The notes: generated by a model not told the origin, from the letters alone. Numbered from the stretch's first letter, positions 1 to 8,074 are shown. The stretch: DNA of 10,686 nucleotides from Candidatus Poseidoniaceae archaeon (GCA_028822955.1 JAPKCL010000056.1:1-10686); one strand, 5' to 3'. A program made the numbers and translations.

Positions 1-527
1 AGAGAAAAGTCTGCACCTTCCCCAACTTCAACTACGCCATAAACTGGGAAATACTGAGGGTCATTTTCTAAATCGTTCCAAGAGGTTGGCATTATGTTAC
101 CCATATTTGTGCTGGCAATGTGAACATAATCTTCATCGCCCCCTTCTGATGGTTGACTGTCTCCCCAATTGTTGTAATAGAAAGGTGTTCCATCATGCCA
201 CTTGTAATACCCATCTTCATCGTGGTCAGATAAGCCAATCCAGAGGTGACGTGATTGGTTGTCAAAGGAAGCAAATGTGTCGAAGAGCCATTGATTCTCT
301 TGGGCATCTTCGACCGTTGTGAGAAATCCACTGAGTCCACGTGCAGCATTGGCAGCATCTTCCCAAGAACTGGCACTCAGCAAATGATAGGTGTGATTAT
401 TGGCAGGATTAACAACAGTATCCAATATTTCAATACCGGTCGAGTTTTCGGCCTTAACGGTCGTAAAGAGTGGAGAAAGTGAACTCAAGAAAAAAATCAG
501 TACGAGGGCTACTGTCTGTCCTTTCAT
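1..527 (-). CDS. Secreted C-type lectin domain protein (N-terminal part, cut by left window edge)
   Basis: Translating the minus strand from the ATG at 527-525 gives an uninterrupted 175-residue frame that runs off the left edge, so the C-terminus is missing. Residues 1-26 look like a Sec signal peptide: a Lys, a hydrophobic core rich in Leu, Val and Phe, then VKA before Glu27. Residues 45-168 match a C-type lectin fold: a WxxA-type segment at 55-58, WIGL at 96-99, Trp110, a WGDSQPSEGGDEDY stretch at 121-134 where calcium-binding lectins carry EPN or QPD plus an acidic ED, and WND at 150-152 before a final beta strand. The usual disulfide cysteines are absent. Three N-glycosylation sequons (Asn28, Asn44, Asn90) fit an exported archaeal protein. 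Carbohydrate or surface binding is the natural guess, but this fold also serves protein binding, so the ligand is unknown. It lies 88 bp downstream of lhr and probably has its own promoter. Confidence 0.85.
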   Translation of the reverse strand, partial: MKGQTVALVLIFFLSSLSPLFTTVKAENSTGIEILDTVVNPANNHTYHLLSASSWEDAANAARGLSGFLTTVEDAQENQWLFDTFASFDNQSRHLWIGLSDHDEDGYYKWHDGTPFYYNNWGDSQPSEGGDEDYVHIASTNMGNIMPTSWNDLENDPQYFPVYGVVEVGEGADFS

Positions 528-571
528 AGTAAAAGGTGTGCCACAGTGTCTTATCAATCCATTGGTAATCT

Positions 572-580
572 GATTTTACA
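572..580 (-). promoter_or_regulatory. TATA-like element for the lectin-domain gene
   Basis: On the minus strand this reads TGTAAAATC, resembling an archaeal TATA box. Its centre is about 49 bases upstream of the lectin-gene ATG. With the usual TATA-to-start spacing of about 26 bases, this predicts transcription beginning near 550 and a leader of about 23 bases. No clear Shine-Dalgarno sequence precedes the ATG. This is a sequence-pattern call only. Confidence 0.4.
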
Positions 581-591
581 GGAAATTGACA

Positions 592-611
592 GCAAGTTAC
601 TTGCAATGCAA
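592..611. repeat. Overlapping palindromes between lhr and the lectin gene
   Basis: Two near-perfect palindromes overlap here. GCAAGT-T-ACTTGC spans 592-604 and TTGCA-A-TGCAA spans 601-611, giving alternating GCAA/TTGC half-sites within 20 bases. The block sits 11 bases upstream of the TATA-like element of the lectin gene and directly after the lhr stop codon at 616. It could be an operator for a dimeric regulator of the lectin gene, or a hairpin in the lhr 3' untranslated region. The sequence alone does not decide between these. Confidence 0.4.
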
Positions 612-615
612 AAGG

Positions 616-3600
616 TCACTTGAGTCGTTTTCCACCAATTCGCAAATCGGTATGGAGTGGCATTTGATGTTCCCAAGCGAATTCTTTGACAATTCGCCAT
701 GCCTTTTCAGAACCTTCGTAATCTTTGATATCGATAATATTGTTACGAGTGTTAGCCTTGAATGCTGCAATTGGTTCAGCATTCTTGAACACTAAATATG
801 CGGAGCCAAACCCGAATTTCTCTTTGAGAATATCGGAAAAGTAAGGTGCAATTGGGTCACTCGGAGGCAATACAAAATCACGGATAGGAGGTATATCTTG
901 AGCTTCTTCAAGCAGATTCTTACGACCCCAGCACACCTGGTCGAGGTCTTCGATGAGGAATCCCTTCACCAAGGTACCATCTTGCTCAAACGAGGTAAGA
1001 ACTGATTTAATTTCCTCAGGTTTGAACGGAGTACCTGCTAAGCGAAGTATTTGTTTGAGGGTAATCACTGGATATTCTTTTACCAAGTTTCGTAAATATT
1101 CACGTCGCAACTCAACTCGATCAATGTTTTTAACAAGTTTCACAGTCCGGAACCCGCCTCTGAAATCTTGAACAATATGACCTGTTCGAATTAACGGTTG
1201 AATCAGTTTCCTGAATTCTGATTGCGTGAGAGCATGTCGTTCTTTGAACAAATTTGGGTCCGAGTTGGAACTAAAGAAGTCAATGATATCCCAGAGTTCA
1301 TCTTCAGGTGGTTCTCCACGAATCGCTAATAAATTCTGGAAATGTTCGTAAGTCGACCAAACTTGATGACCTCGGAGATTGACACCTTGATGCAAACGGT
1401 TAGCGCTTGCCATACTCTTCAAGTCTACGCGATACAGTTCACAGCGGCCACGCAATGCAAAGTCATCACGGATTTCATCAACATGTTTGACCGCTGCACT
1501 TTCATGCTCAAGACGCGTCTTTTGGTGCAGGTGATGACGATAGAAGAGTGCACGTTCTGCAATTTCTCTTGGTTGAGGGTCAACTACCCCACCACGTATC
1601 ATGCGTTCTCCAGCCATTTTGAACCCGATTGATTCGAGTGCAGAACGTGTTTTTTCATCTAAACTCGCAACAGGTTCACTGTTGAAATTTGACATCACGG
1701 CTACATCGACCAACTGGTCTGCGTGGTTTTCTAACAAAACCTCGAAGGCGGTACAAAACTCTTCAAGATACGCAGTCGGAATGTGTAAATCTTTGATGAC
1801 CAGGTAGTCATTTACCTTGAACATCAGAACTTTCCCAATCGGATCAATTCCTTTGAAAACCGGTAGATACCATCCTCGGTCAAGGACACTGCGAACTTCC
1901 CAAATGAATCTCGATACATAGGGGTCCGACTGAGTAAGTATACGGATTTGTCGGTCTTCTCTTCGTGGACGTTGAAGGAAATCGACCTCATCGGGCATAC
2001 AGTAAAATGCTTCAGGGTCGGGAACTAAAGCCATTACTTTCGCAATACGCCCCTCTTTCTCAAGATTCATGAGAGCTATTGTCAAATCTTCAAACGAGCG
2101 TGTCACATAGAACCGAAGAGTACTGCCTTTGACTGGTCCCATTCTTCGTATGAGGTCGGCCAAGGAACTTTCGAAATCAAGCGCCTCATAGACACCGTGT
2201 ACTCGATGGAATAAGGAGAGGCGACGTCGGCGTCCAGATACATCTTCAAATTGTTTGACGACAAGCATCTGACGTTCTAAATTCGACATAGCATACTTGA
2301 TGTCACGCTGTAAAGCACGATGCTCATCTCCTTTCGGGAATCCTTCCATGATTTCTTGCCGAGTTACATTTTCGCCAATAGGAATTCTACGAAGTAATTC
2401 TTCTTCCATTGCTCCAATCCAAGGTTCTGGTTTCAAACCAAGCAACATTGGAATAGTTTCTTTGTTCGTATAGCCCATTTTGTTGTGCAAAAGACGGCCC
2501 ATGATGATGTCAGAATCGAGTTGCATATCCTGCCAGTCTTTGAATCGGAAATCATTCACTCGATACAGGAGTTCTTGTTGCTTTTGGAACAAGACGTGGG
2601 AATCAAAGGCGGTAAATCCATCATCATACATCTTGAAGGTCTTGTCGAAAACGAGGTTTTGTACCCACCGATATTCAACGACATCTTCCGATCCATCAAT
2701 CAATCGGTGCTCATCAATTTTCAGAATATATTCAGCGTCGTCGGTTTGTTTATAGAAACCAACAGATAAGACATTGCGAGTTTCAAGTTCCATTAAGATA
2801 CGATCAACCATCTTACGAGGGAAGGGTAATCGTTGTCCAAGAACATCACCTGTTTGAGGACCTTCACTTCCGAGCATTTCGATAATTTTGACACGTAATG
2901 CTTCATGCGGGTCACCCAGTTCTTTCTCTTCCCATGCTGTCGGTACTCTTCCATCAAACTCCGTAGCAACCTTGTACGATAAACCGCTAATGTGCAGTTC
3001 ACGCAAATCATCAACTTCACCACCACCATTGACCGAAAGACAACCGAGAGTTCCGTGGATTTCGGCCATGAAAGAACTGAACCACTTTCCGTCCAACTCT
3101 TCTGCACCCGTACCTTCTAATTTAGTGATTTTCCCGTCTTGACAAAGAACTTCAACCCATTCTCGAAGTAAGTCCATTTCGATGTCCTGAAGCTTATCAT
3201 TATACAACGGATTTTGGAACGATGAATCTAGTCCACCTCCGTGGGACATGAGCGTAAATAACTGCTGAGCATTTTCAGGAATTGGTGCTTTATCGAGATA
3301 GAATTTGGAAAGTTGTTCCGCAGTCAGTTCGGTAGCGAGACTACGAGTTCCGAGAAGACGACGAAGAACTTCAGGGTCGATATCCTTGACCAAAAACGCA
3401 CGGGTTTTCATAGCCATCAAGTCTTCAAATGCAGACATGAACAAAGACATGCCGAGCCGTGATGGAACGGTGACTTTGTTATGGACGATACGTGCATCAC
3501 CTGTGACACAGAGATTCAAGAATTGTTGGAGACTTTTCATGTCAATATCGCCAAACATGATCTCATTCTTAGCCTCACGCATGAGAAGGCTGTCATCAAT

Positions 3601-5898
3601 GGTGCGATGTTTGTTGAGCAATGCATCTGCACGTTGTTGGAATTGCTGTGGACTGATTTCTTCAGAACCAATTCGTTTTGGAATAATCATCGAACGCCCA
3701 GCGACTTCACGGAAACGTTTTGCAAAGATTTGTGTGTTGACAATATAGCGTTCAATAACTTCGGTGTGGTCATTATCTCTGAACGCCTTATACATTTGTC
3801 CAGGGTCGACTTCTTCAGATGTTCGAATCAATAATCCATTTTCATCAAAAGATAATTCAATGACAGTGATATTATTCGATTCTGCTAATCCTGCCATGAA
3901 ATATCCGAGGGCTGTGTTAAAACCTCTCCCTCGGCATGTTGTAATCATGTACGTCGGATGGCCACCGGAAATCACTTGTTCGACCAAAATGCGGTTTGGA
4001 TCTGGAACCTGGAATGAATCGATGGAATGTTCTTCAAGATGACGGGCAATGGCATTGGCTACACCAGAGGAAAGACCGTAAGCATCACGTAACAAAATCC
4101 GTGGATCTTGCTCACGACGTAAGGCCACAATACAATGGCCAATGAGGCTCAAAAGGGCGTTCGAAAGTTCACGTGATCGCGAACGTGCTTCACCCGACCA
4201 TGAAGGTACAGTTGGTCGATGTCCTGTTACCGATGCTACATTCACTCGTGTGCCCTGAATGTTGGTGACTCTGTAGGTCGAACCACCGAGTAAGATGACA
4301 TCGCCACCACGTAAATTCGATACGAATGAGCCAGATAACTGGCCGAGAATTGAACCTTCTGCGTTGAATACCAAATAAGAATTATCTGGAGCGATGGTTC
4401 CAATGTTCGTGTAATAAATCATACGGGAATATCCTCGCTTCCCATAGATGTTTTCTTCCCAGTCCACCCATATTCGACGTTCATCTTCAAGCATATCAAG
4501 AACTTCAATGAAATCGTCGTATTTGAAATTACGATACGACCATGCATTGACAATGACTTCGTATGCCTCATCGATGTCCAAATCATTGATGATGACAAGT
4601 CCAATCATAAATTGAGCAACAACATCCAGACAATTCTCAGGGAAATCAAGTCGGTCCATTTCACCTGTTTGAATCGCTCCCTGAAGGGCTGCAAGTTCAA
4701 TCAAGTCATCAACACTCGAAGGTAAGAAACGTGCGCGAGGGATTCCACCAACGTGGTGACCTGCACGACCAATTCGTTGTAAGGCCGTTGCAATATCACC
4801 AGGGCTACCAATTTGAAGGACTAAATCTACCGAACCAATATCGATTCCCATCTCAAGAGAAGACGATGTGACAACAGCACGCAAATGACCATGCTTCAGT
4901 TTTTTTTCAACATCTAAGCGGATTTTCTTATCCATTGAACCGTGGTGACCTGCGACCAAATCACCGAGATAAGGTCGTAATTTGAGAACAATGTTCTCCG
5001 TCATTTTACGGGTATTGGCGAATACCAAGGTGGTGTGATGTGCTGCAATCAAATCTGCAATGGCTTCGACGTTCTTCTCGAAAATCTTGAGAACAGAAAG
5101 ATCACTGAACTTTGGATCTGTAAGCAGAATATCCAAATCCAGTTCTCTGGAACCTGATACTTTTGCAATACAAACTCGAGTATTATCGCCGCGACTCTCT
5201 CGATCATCACTTGACACCAAATATTCAGCCACTGTTTCAAGAGGTTCCATTGTAGCAGAAATACCAATACGTTGTACTGGTCGAGTCAGTAATGTATCCA
5301 AATACGACAGCGTCAATGCCAGATGCACACCACGTTTGCTTGGAACTAATGAGTGCAATTCGTCAATAATCATGTATTCAACTTCACTGACAATGGGTTG
5401 GAATCGAGGAGAAGTGATGGCAATAGCGAGACTTTCAGGAGTGGTGATGAGAATGTGAGGTGGTTTACGAAGCATCTTTTGGCGCTCGGACTGTGGAGTG
5501 TCACCTGTTCTTAATCCGACTCGGATTTCTTGTGCCCGACTCGGCAAATAGGATTCGGAAATTTCGGTTAATGGACCAATCAAATTTCTTTGAATATCAT
5601 TCGCAAGCGCCTTAATTGGAGAAATATAGACACAATACACCCTTTTTTCTAATTTATTATCCAATGCACGACGCACGAGTTGGTCGATAATTGAGAGAAA
5701 TGCTGTCAATGTTTTACCTGAGCCAGTTGGAGAACAAAGAAGTAAATGTTCATGATTAATAATTGCTGGAATTGCCAATTTCTGAGGCTCAGTAAAGTCT
5801 GGAAATTTATCCTTAAACCAATTCCGAACAGGAGGGCAGAGCATCTCCAAGAGTTCCTCGGTTTCCAGAGGATTATCCAAGTAGTGTATATCTGCCAT
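616..5898 (-). CDS. lhr: Lhr-type large superfamily 2 helicase with long C-terminal extension
   Basis: This is a complete 1760-residue ATP-dependent nucleic-acid helicase of the Lhr family. The start is fixed by an in-frame TAA directly before the ATG. Motifs in order: Walker A SPTGSGKT (56-63), Ia (91-101), TTPES (152-156), DELH (179-182), SAT (214-216), FANTR (293-297), the SSSLEMGIDIG region (345-355) and QRIGRAGH (374-381). A winged-helix region (about 415-500) and the Lhr-specific barrel/bundle follow to about 850, including PSWSGE (565-570), the counterpart of the family's PFWxGE motif, whose Trp contacts DNA in mycobacterial Lhr. Archaeal Lhr cores are usually about 850-950 residues, so the 900 residues beyond are an extension like the C-terminal domain of bacterial long Lhr. 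It appears to hold several winged helices and two related barrel-like segments (about 1318-1390 and 1673-1745). Bacterial Lhr acts in DNA repair; a similar role here is inference. A ferredoxin gene lies 82 bp upstream on the same strand. Confidence 0.93.
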   Translation of the reverse strand: MADIHYLDNPLETEELLEMLCPPVRNWFKDKFPDFTEPQKLAIPAIINHEHLLLCSPTGSGKTLTAFLSIIDQLVRRALDNKLEKRVYCVYISPIKALANDIQRNLIGPLTEISESYLPSRAQEIRVGLRTGDTPQSERQKMLRKPPHILITTPESLAIAITSPRFQPIVSEVEYMIIDELHSLVPSKRGVHLALTLSYLDTLLTRPVQRIGISATMEPLETVAEYLVSSDDRESRGDNTRVCIAKVSGSRELDLDILLTDPKFSDLSVLKIFEKNVEAIADLIAAHHTTLVFANTRKMTENIVLKLRPYLGDLVAGHHGSMDKKIRLDVEKKLKHGHLRAVVTSSSLEMGIDIGSVDLVLQIGSPGDIATALQRIGRAGHHVGGIPRARFLPSSVDDLIELAALQGAIQTGEMDRLDFPENCLDVVAQFMIGLVIINDLDIDEAYEVIVNAWSYRNFKYDDFIEVLDMLEDERRIWVDWEENIYGKRGYSRMIYYTNIGTIAPDNSYLVFNAEGSILGQLSGSFVSNLRGGDVILLGGSTYRVTNIQGTRVNVASVTGHRPTVPSWSGEARSRSRELSNALLSLIGHCIVALRREQDPRILLRDAYGLSSGVANAIARHLEEHSIDSFQVPDPNRILVEQVISGGHPTYMITTCRGRGFNTALGYFMAGLAESNNITVIELSFDENGLLIRTSEEVDPGQMYKAFRDNDHTEVIERYIVNTQIFAKRFREVAGRSMIIPKRIGSEEISPQQFQQRADALLNKHRTIDDSLLMREAKNEIMFGDIDMKSLQQFLNLCVTGDARIVHNKVTVPSRLGMSLFMSAFEDLMAMKTRAFLVKDIDPEVLRRLLGTRSLATELTAEQLSKFYLDKAPIPENAQQLFTLMSHGGGLDSSFQNPLYNDKLQDIEMDLLREWVEVLCQDGKITKLEGTGAEELDGKWFSSFMAEIHGTLGCLSVNGGGEVDDLRELHISGLSYKVATEFDGRVPTAWEEKELGDPHEALRVKIIEMLGSEGPQTGDVLGQRLPFPRKMVDRILMELETRNVLSVGFYKQTDDAEYILKIDEHRLIDGSEDVVEYRWVQNLVFDKTFKMYDDGFTAFDSHVLFQKQQELLYRVNDFRFKDWQDMQLDSDIIMGRLLHNKMGYTNKETIPMLLGLKPEPWIGAMEEELLRRIPIGENVTRQEIMEGFPKGDEHRALQRDIKYAMSNLERQMLVVKQFEDVSGRRRRLSLFHRVHGVYEALDFESSLADLIRRMGPVKGSTLRFYVTRSFEDLTIALMNLEKEGRIAKVMALVPDPEAFYCMPDEVDFLQRPRREDRQIRILTQSDPYVSRFIWEVRSVLDRGWYLPVFKGIDPIGKVLMFKVNDYLVIKDLHIPTAYLEEFCTAFEVLLENHADQLVDVAVMSNFNSEPVASLDEKTRSALESIGFKMAGERMIRGGVVDPQPREIAERALFYRHHLHQKTRLEHESAAVKHVDEIRDDFALRGRCELYRVDLKSMASANRLHQGVNLRGHQVWSTYEHFQNLLAIRGEPPEDELWDIIDFFSSNSDPNLFKERHALTQSEFRKLIQPLIRTGHIVQDFRGGFRTVKLVKNIDRVELRREYLRNLVKEYPVITLKQILRLAGTPFKPEEIKSVLTSFEQDGTLVKGFLIEDLDQVCWGRKNLLEEAQDIPPIRDFVLPPSDPIAPYFSDILKEKFGFGSAYLVFKNAEPIAAFKANTRNNIIDIKDYEGSEKAWRIVKEFAWEHQMPLHTDLRIGGKRLK

Positions 5899-5980
5899 TT
5901 ATTTTCAACAGTCCCGTGGTTCTCATTCGTATGCAAGGAGTAAATCAACATACCGATTGAAAGGGTAAACCTGTGTCGAT

Positions 5981-6295
5981 TTAAGCCCAGCCAATTCCGC
6001 CTTTTTTCCAACGATTTACAGGTTCGGTCACAGGTGCTTGTGGCATCAGTAAAAGAGGAGACTGCGTTGCATCAATTGGAGTTTGCACCTCATGCAAGGC
6101 ACCAGTTGGACACGACCCAATGCACGAAAGACAGCCGACACATTGAGATGCTACTACAATTACTGGTCGTTTTTTGTGTGTACGCGATTCTGGATTGCTT
6201 GAGAGCGGTAAAAGTGCCTCAAATGGACAATGTGAAATGCACAAATCACAACCGGTACAATCCGGTTCAGTGATAGCGACCATTGATTGCCCCAT
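5981..6295 (-). CDS. 2[4Fe-4S] ferredoxin
   Basis: This small (104-residue) cytoplasmic electron carrier has two classical CxxCxxCxxxCP cluster motifs: Cys13, 16, 19, 23 and Cys52, 55, 58, 62. Each is followed by the usual short hydrophobic turn (FEAL and TGAL). The spacing predicts two [4Fe-4S] clusters in the bacterial/archaeal dicluster fold. Residues 30-50 form a longer, basic linker than in the smallest ferredoxins. Residues 68-104 add a tail rich in Pro and Gln that ends in a basic, Gly/Trp-containing tip and belongs to no fold I recognise. Met5 is an alternative start, but Met1 fits the upstream promoter. The gene is divergent from glyS and lies 82 bp upstream of lhr on the same strand, so co-transcription with lhr is possible. 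The redox partner cannot be read from the sequence. An iron-sulfur subunit of a larger enzyme is an alternative, but no partner subunit is adjacent. Confidence 0.88.
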   Translation of the reverse strand: MGQSMVAITEPDCTGCDLCISHCPFEALLPLSSNPESRTHKKRPVIVVASQCVGCLSCIGSCPTGALHEVQTPIDATQSPLLLMPQAPVTEPVNRWKKGGIGWA

Positions 6296-6339
6296 GATTT
6301 ACCTTTAATGGCGGTCATTCTTAACGCTACGCTTGGACA

Positions 6340-6349
6340 ATTTTATGCT
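6340..6349. promoter_or_regulatory. TATA-like element shared by the divergent ferredoxin and glyS genes
   Basis: The plus strand reads ATTTTATGCT around here and the minus strand reads CATAAAAT, so one A/T-rich element could serve as a TATA box in either direction. It lies about 50 bases before the ferredoxin ATG and about 60 bases before the glyS ATG. Standard spacing predicts leaders of about 24 and 33 bases. A plus-strand start near 6371 would fall after the upstream GTG at 6359, which supports the downstream ATG as the true glyS start. Confidence 0.4.
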
Positions 6350-6393
6350 TGAAGAACGGTGAGGTTGAAAGGCCAGCCCACCTACCGGTGTTT

Positions 6394-6398
6394 AGGTG
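6394..6398 (+). promoter_or_regulatory. Shine-Dalgarno-like site deciding the glyS start
   Basis: AGGTG ends five bases before the ATG at 6404 and could pair with the pyrimidine-rich 3' end of archaeal 16S rRNA. The in-frame GTG at 6359 would add 15 residues with no resemblance to the family N-terminus. Together these favour 6404 as the start. Confidence 0.45.
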
Positions 6399-6403
6399 TG
6401 GCA

Positions 6404-8074
6404 ATGACAGAACCTGATACAACCAGATTAGAGCGTTTGTCTGGTGTCCTCAAACGTAGAGGCGTTCTACTTCCTGCTTTTGAGATTCATGGTGGCGCCA
6501 AAGGTCTGTATGATTTCGGCCCGGTTGGTGGTCGACTTCGTAATCGAGTGAATCAAACATGGCTCAACCACTGGCTTTCACTGGGGAATATAGTTGAAAT
6601 CTCTTGCCCAACCGTGACACCTTATGCCGTGCTTGAAGCCTCAGGTCACGTTGGTGAATTTTCGGACTTCATGACCGTATGTGGTTCCTGTGAAGAGGCA
6701 AGCCGTGCAGATACTCTGCTCGAATCATTTCATTCAAACCCTGATTCTCTAACCAAAGATGAACTGCAATTACTTCTCGTTCAGTCACAGCCACCTTGCC
6801 CAGCATGCCAAGCGGTTGAATGGAGCGAAATAACTGCCCAAAATTTGATGTTCAACACGACCATTGGTGCTGGCTCATCGGGACGACCAGGTTTCCTCCG
6901 TCCAGAAACTGCCCAAGGAATGTTCACTTCCTTCTCGGCCCTGTACCGTCACAATCGTGAGCGTTTACCGTTTGGTGCAATCCAAGTTGGTAAAGGATAC
7001 AGGAATGAAATCTCACCTCGTCAGGGAATGATCCGTTTGCGTGAATTCAATATGGCTGAATTGGAGTATTTCATCAACCCTCACGAAGATGCTGGCCATG
7101 ATTTTACGCCATGGAGTGAACAATTGGTCACACTCATTGCAGACGGTCAAGGCGAAATTCAAATGAATTTGAAAGATGCTGTTGAACAAAATGTCATTCG
7201 GCATGCAACCGTTGGGTACTTTATGGCGCAAACGTTTGACTTTTTAGTAAAAGTTGGAATCGATGCACAACGCCTCCGATTCCGCCAACATGAGGCCGAT
7301 GAAATGGCTCACTATGCATCGGATTGCTGGGATGCAGAAATCCATGGTTCCTATGGATGGGTCGAATGTGTTGGAATTGCCCATCGAGGATGTTACGATC
7401 TCGAGTCTCACGAAAAGGCTACAGGTAAGTCTCTCCGTGCACGGCGGGAGTTTTCAGAACCACAAGTGATTGAAACAGATGGTTGGACCATTAATGGCGC
7501 AACAGCTGGACCGGCATTTAGAGCATTGGCAGGTGCTGTAAAGGCCGCTGTGGAAGGATTACCCTCATCAACATCTTTCCCTCACCTCTTAACTCTCGAG
7601 AGTGGGGAACAAGTGACGGTTGAAACTGAACATGTCAAGCGTGACCAACGTACAGAAACGATTACTGGAGAATGGTATATTCCTCATGTGGTTGAACCTG
7701 CATTCGGTATTGACCGAATCATTTGGCACATTCTTGACCATGCGTATGACGAAACTGGAAAAGATGGAGAGGAATACACAGTCATGCGATTGAGTGAAAA
7801 CGTAGCTCCAGTCGACTATTGTGTCTTCCCATTGTTTGAAAAAGATGGAATGGGCGAACTTGCTCTCTCGATTCACAGAACATTGTGTTCGAAACAGAAC
7901 CTCGTGTCAATGTACGACAGCAGCGGTTCCATTGGACGACGCTATGCACGAGCAGATGAAATTGGAGTTCCAAAGTGCATCACTGTCGACCACCAATCAC
8001 TCGAAGACCAAACGGTAACCATCCGAGACAGAGACTCGGGAGAACAACACCGCGTCCGTATCGATTCGCTGTAA
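6404..8074 (+). CDS. glyS: Glycyl-tRNA synthetase, archaeal/eukaryotic alpha2 type
   Basis: This class II aminoacyl-tRNA synthetase charges tRNA-Gly with glycine in the cytoplasm. Translated from the ATG at 6404 it has 556 residues, close to the family length. Visible landmarks: the N-terminal FEIHGGAKGLYDFGPVG segment (26-42); CxxC pairs at Cys93/96 and Cys132/135, likely binding zinc as in archaeal GlyRS; the RPETAQGMF signature (166-174); motif 2 within YRNEISPRQGMIRLREF (199-215) with its ATP-contacting Arg; motif 3 EPAFGIDRIIW (431-441); and a C-terminal anticodon-binding domain (about 466-553). All core residues appear intact. An in-frame GTG at 6359 would add 15 residues, but it lies upstream of the predicted transcript start and lacks family similarity. 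Only 70 bp separate it from rfcL on the same strand, so the two may share a transcript. Confidence 0.96.
   Translation: MTEPDTTRLERLSGVLKRRGVLLPAFEIHGGAKGLYDFGPVGGRLRNRVNQTWLNHWLSLGNIVEISCPTVTPYAVLEASGHVGEFSDFMTVCGSCEEASRADTLLESFHSNPDSLTKDELQLLLVQSQPPCPACQAVEWSEITAQNLMFNTTIGAGSSGRPGFLRPETAQGMFTSFSALYRHNRERLPFGAIQVGKGYRNEISPRQGMIRLREFNMAELEYFINPHEDAGHDFTPWSEQLVTLIADGQGEIQMNLKDAVEQNVIRHATVGYFMAQTFDFLVKVGIDAQRLRFRQHEADEMAHYASDCWDAEIHGSYGWVECVGIAHRGCYDLESHEKATGKSLRARREFSEPQVIETDGWTINGATAGPAFRALAGAVKAAVEGLPSSTSFPHLLTLESGEQVTVETEHVKRDQRTETITGEWYIPHVVEPAFGIDRIIWHILDHAYDETGKDGEEYTVMRLSENVAPVDYCVFPLFEKDGMGELALSIHRTLCSKQNLVSMYDSSGSIGRRYARADEIGVPKCITVDHQSLEDQTVTIRDRDSGEQHRVRIDSL

Noticed and set aside
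92..376. A 94-residue minus-strand open frame in the left end
   Set aside because: It overlaps the lectin-domain gene in a different frame on the same strand. The lectin frame has a signal peptide and family motifs; this one has none.
3305..3748. A 147-residue open frame on the plus strand inside lhr
   Set aside because: It is antisense to a continuously conserved helicase frame, has Arg/Ser-biased composition typical of a shadow frame, and shows no domain signature.
5060..5458. A 132-residue plus-strand open frame opposite the Lhr helicase motifs
   Set aside because: It lies opposite the helicase motor domain (DELH, SAT and FANTR motifs), so its openness is explained by the coding constraint on the other strand.
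6034..6273. A 79-residue plus-strand frame opposite the ferredoxin
   Set aside because: Its cysteine content is incidental, and the minus-strand frame carries both complete cluster motifs.
6359..6403. GTG at 6359 as an upstream start for glyS
   Set aside because: The extra 15 residues do not resemble the family N-terminus, and an ATG with an AGGTG site follows at 6404. The GTG also lies before the predicted transcript start.
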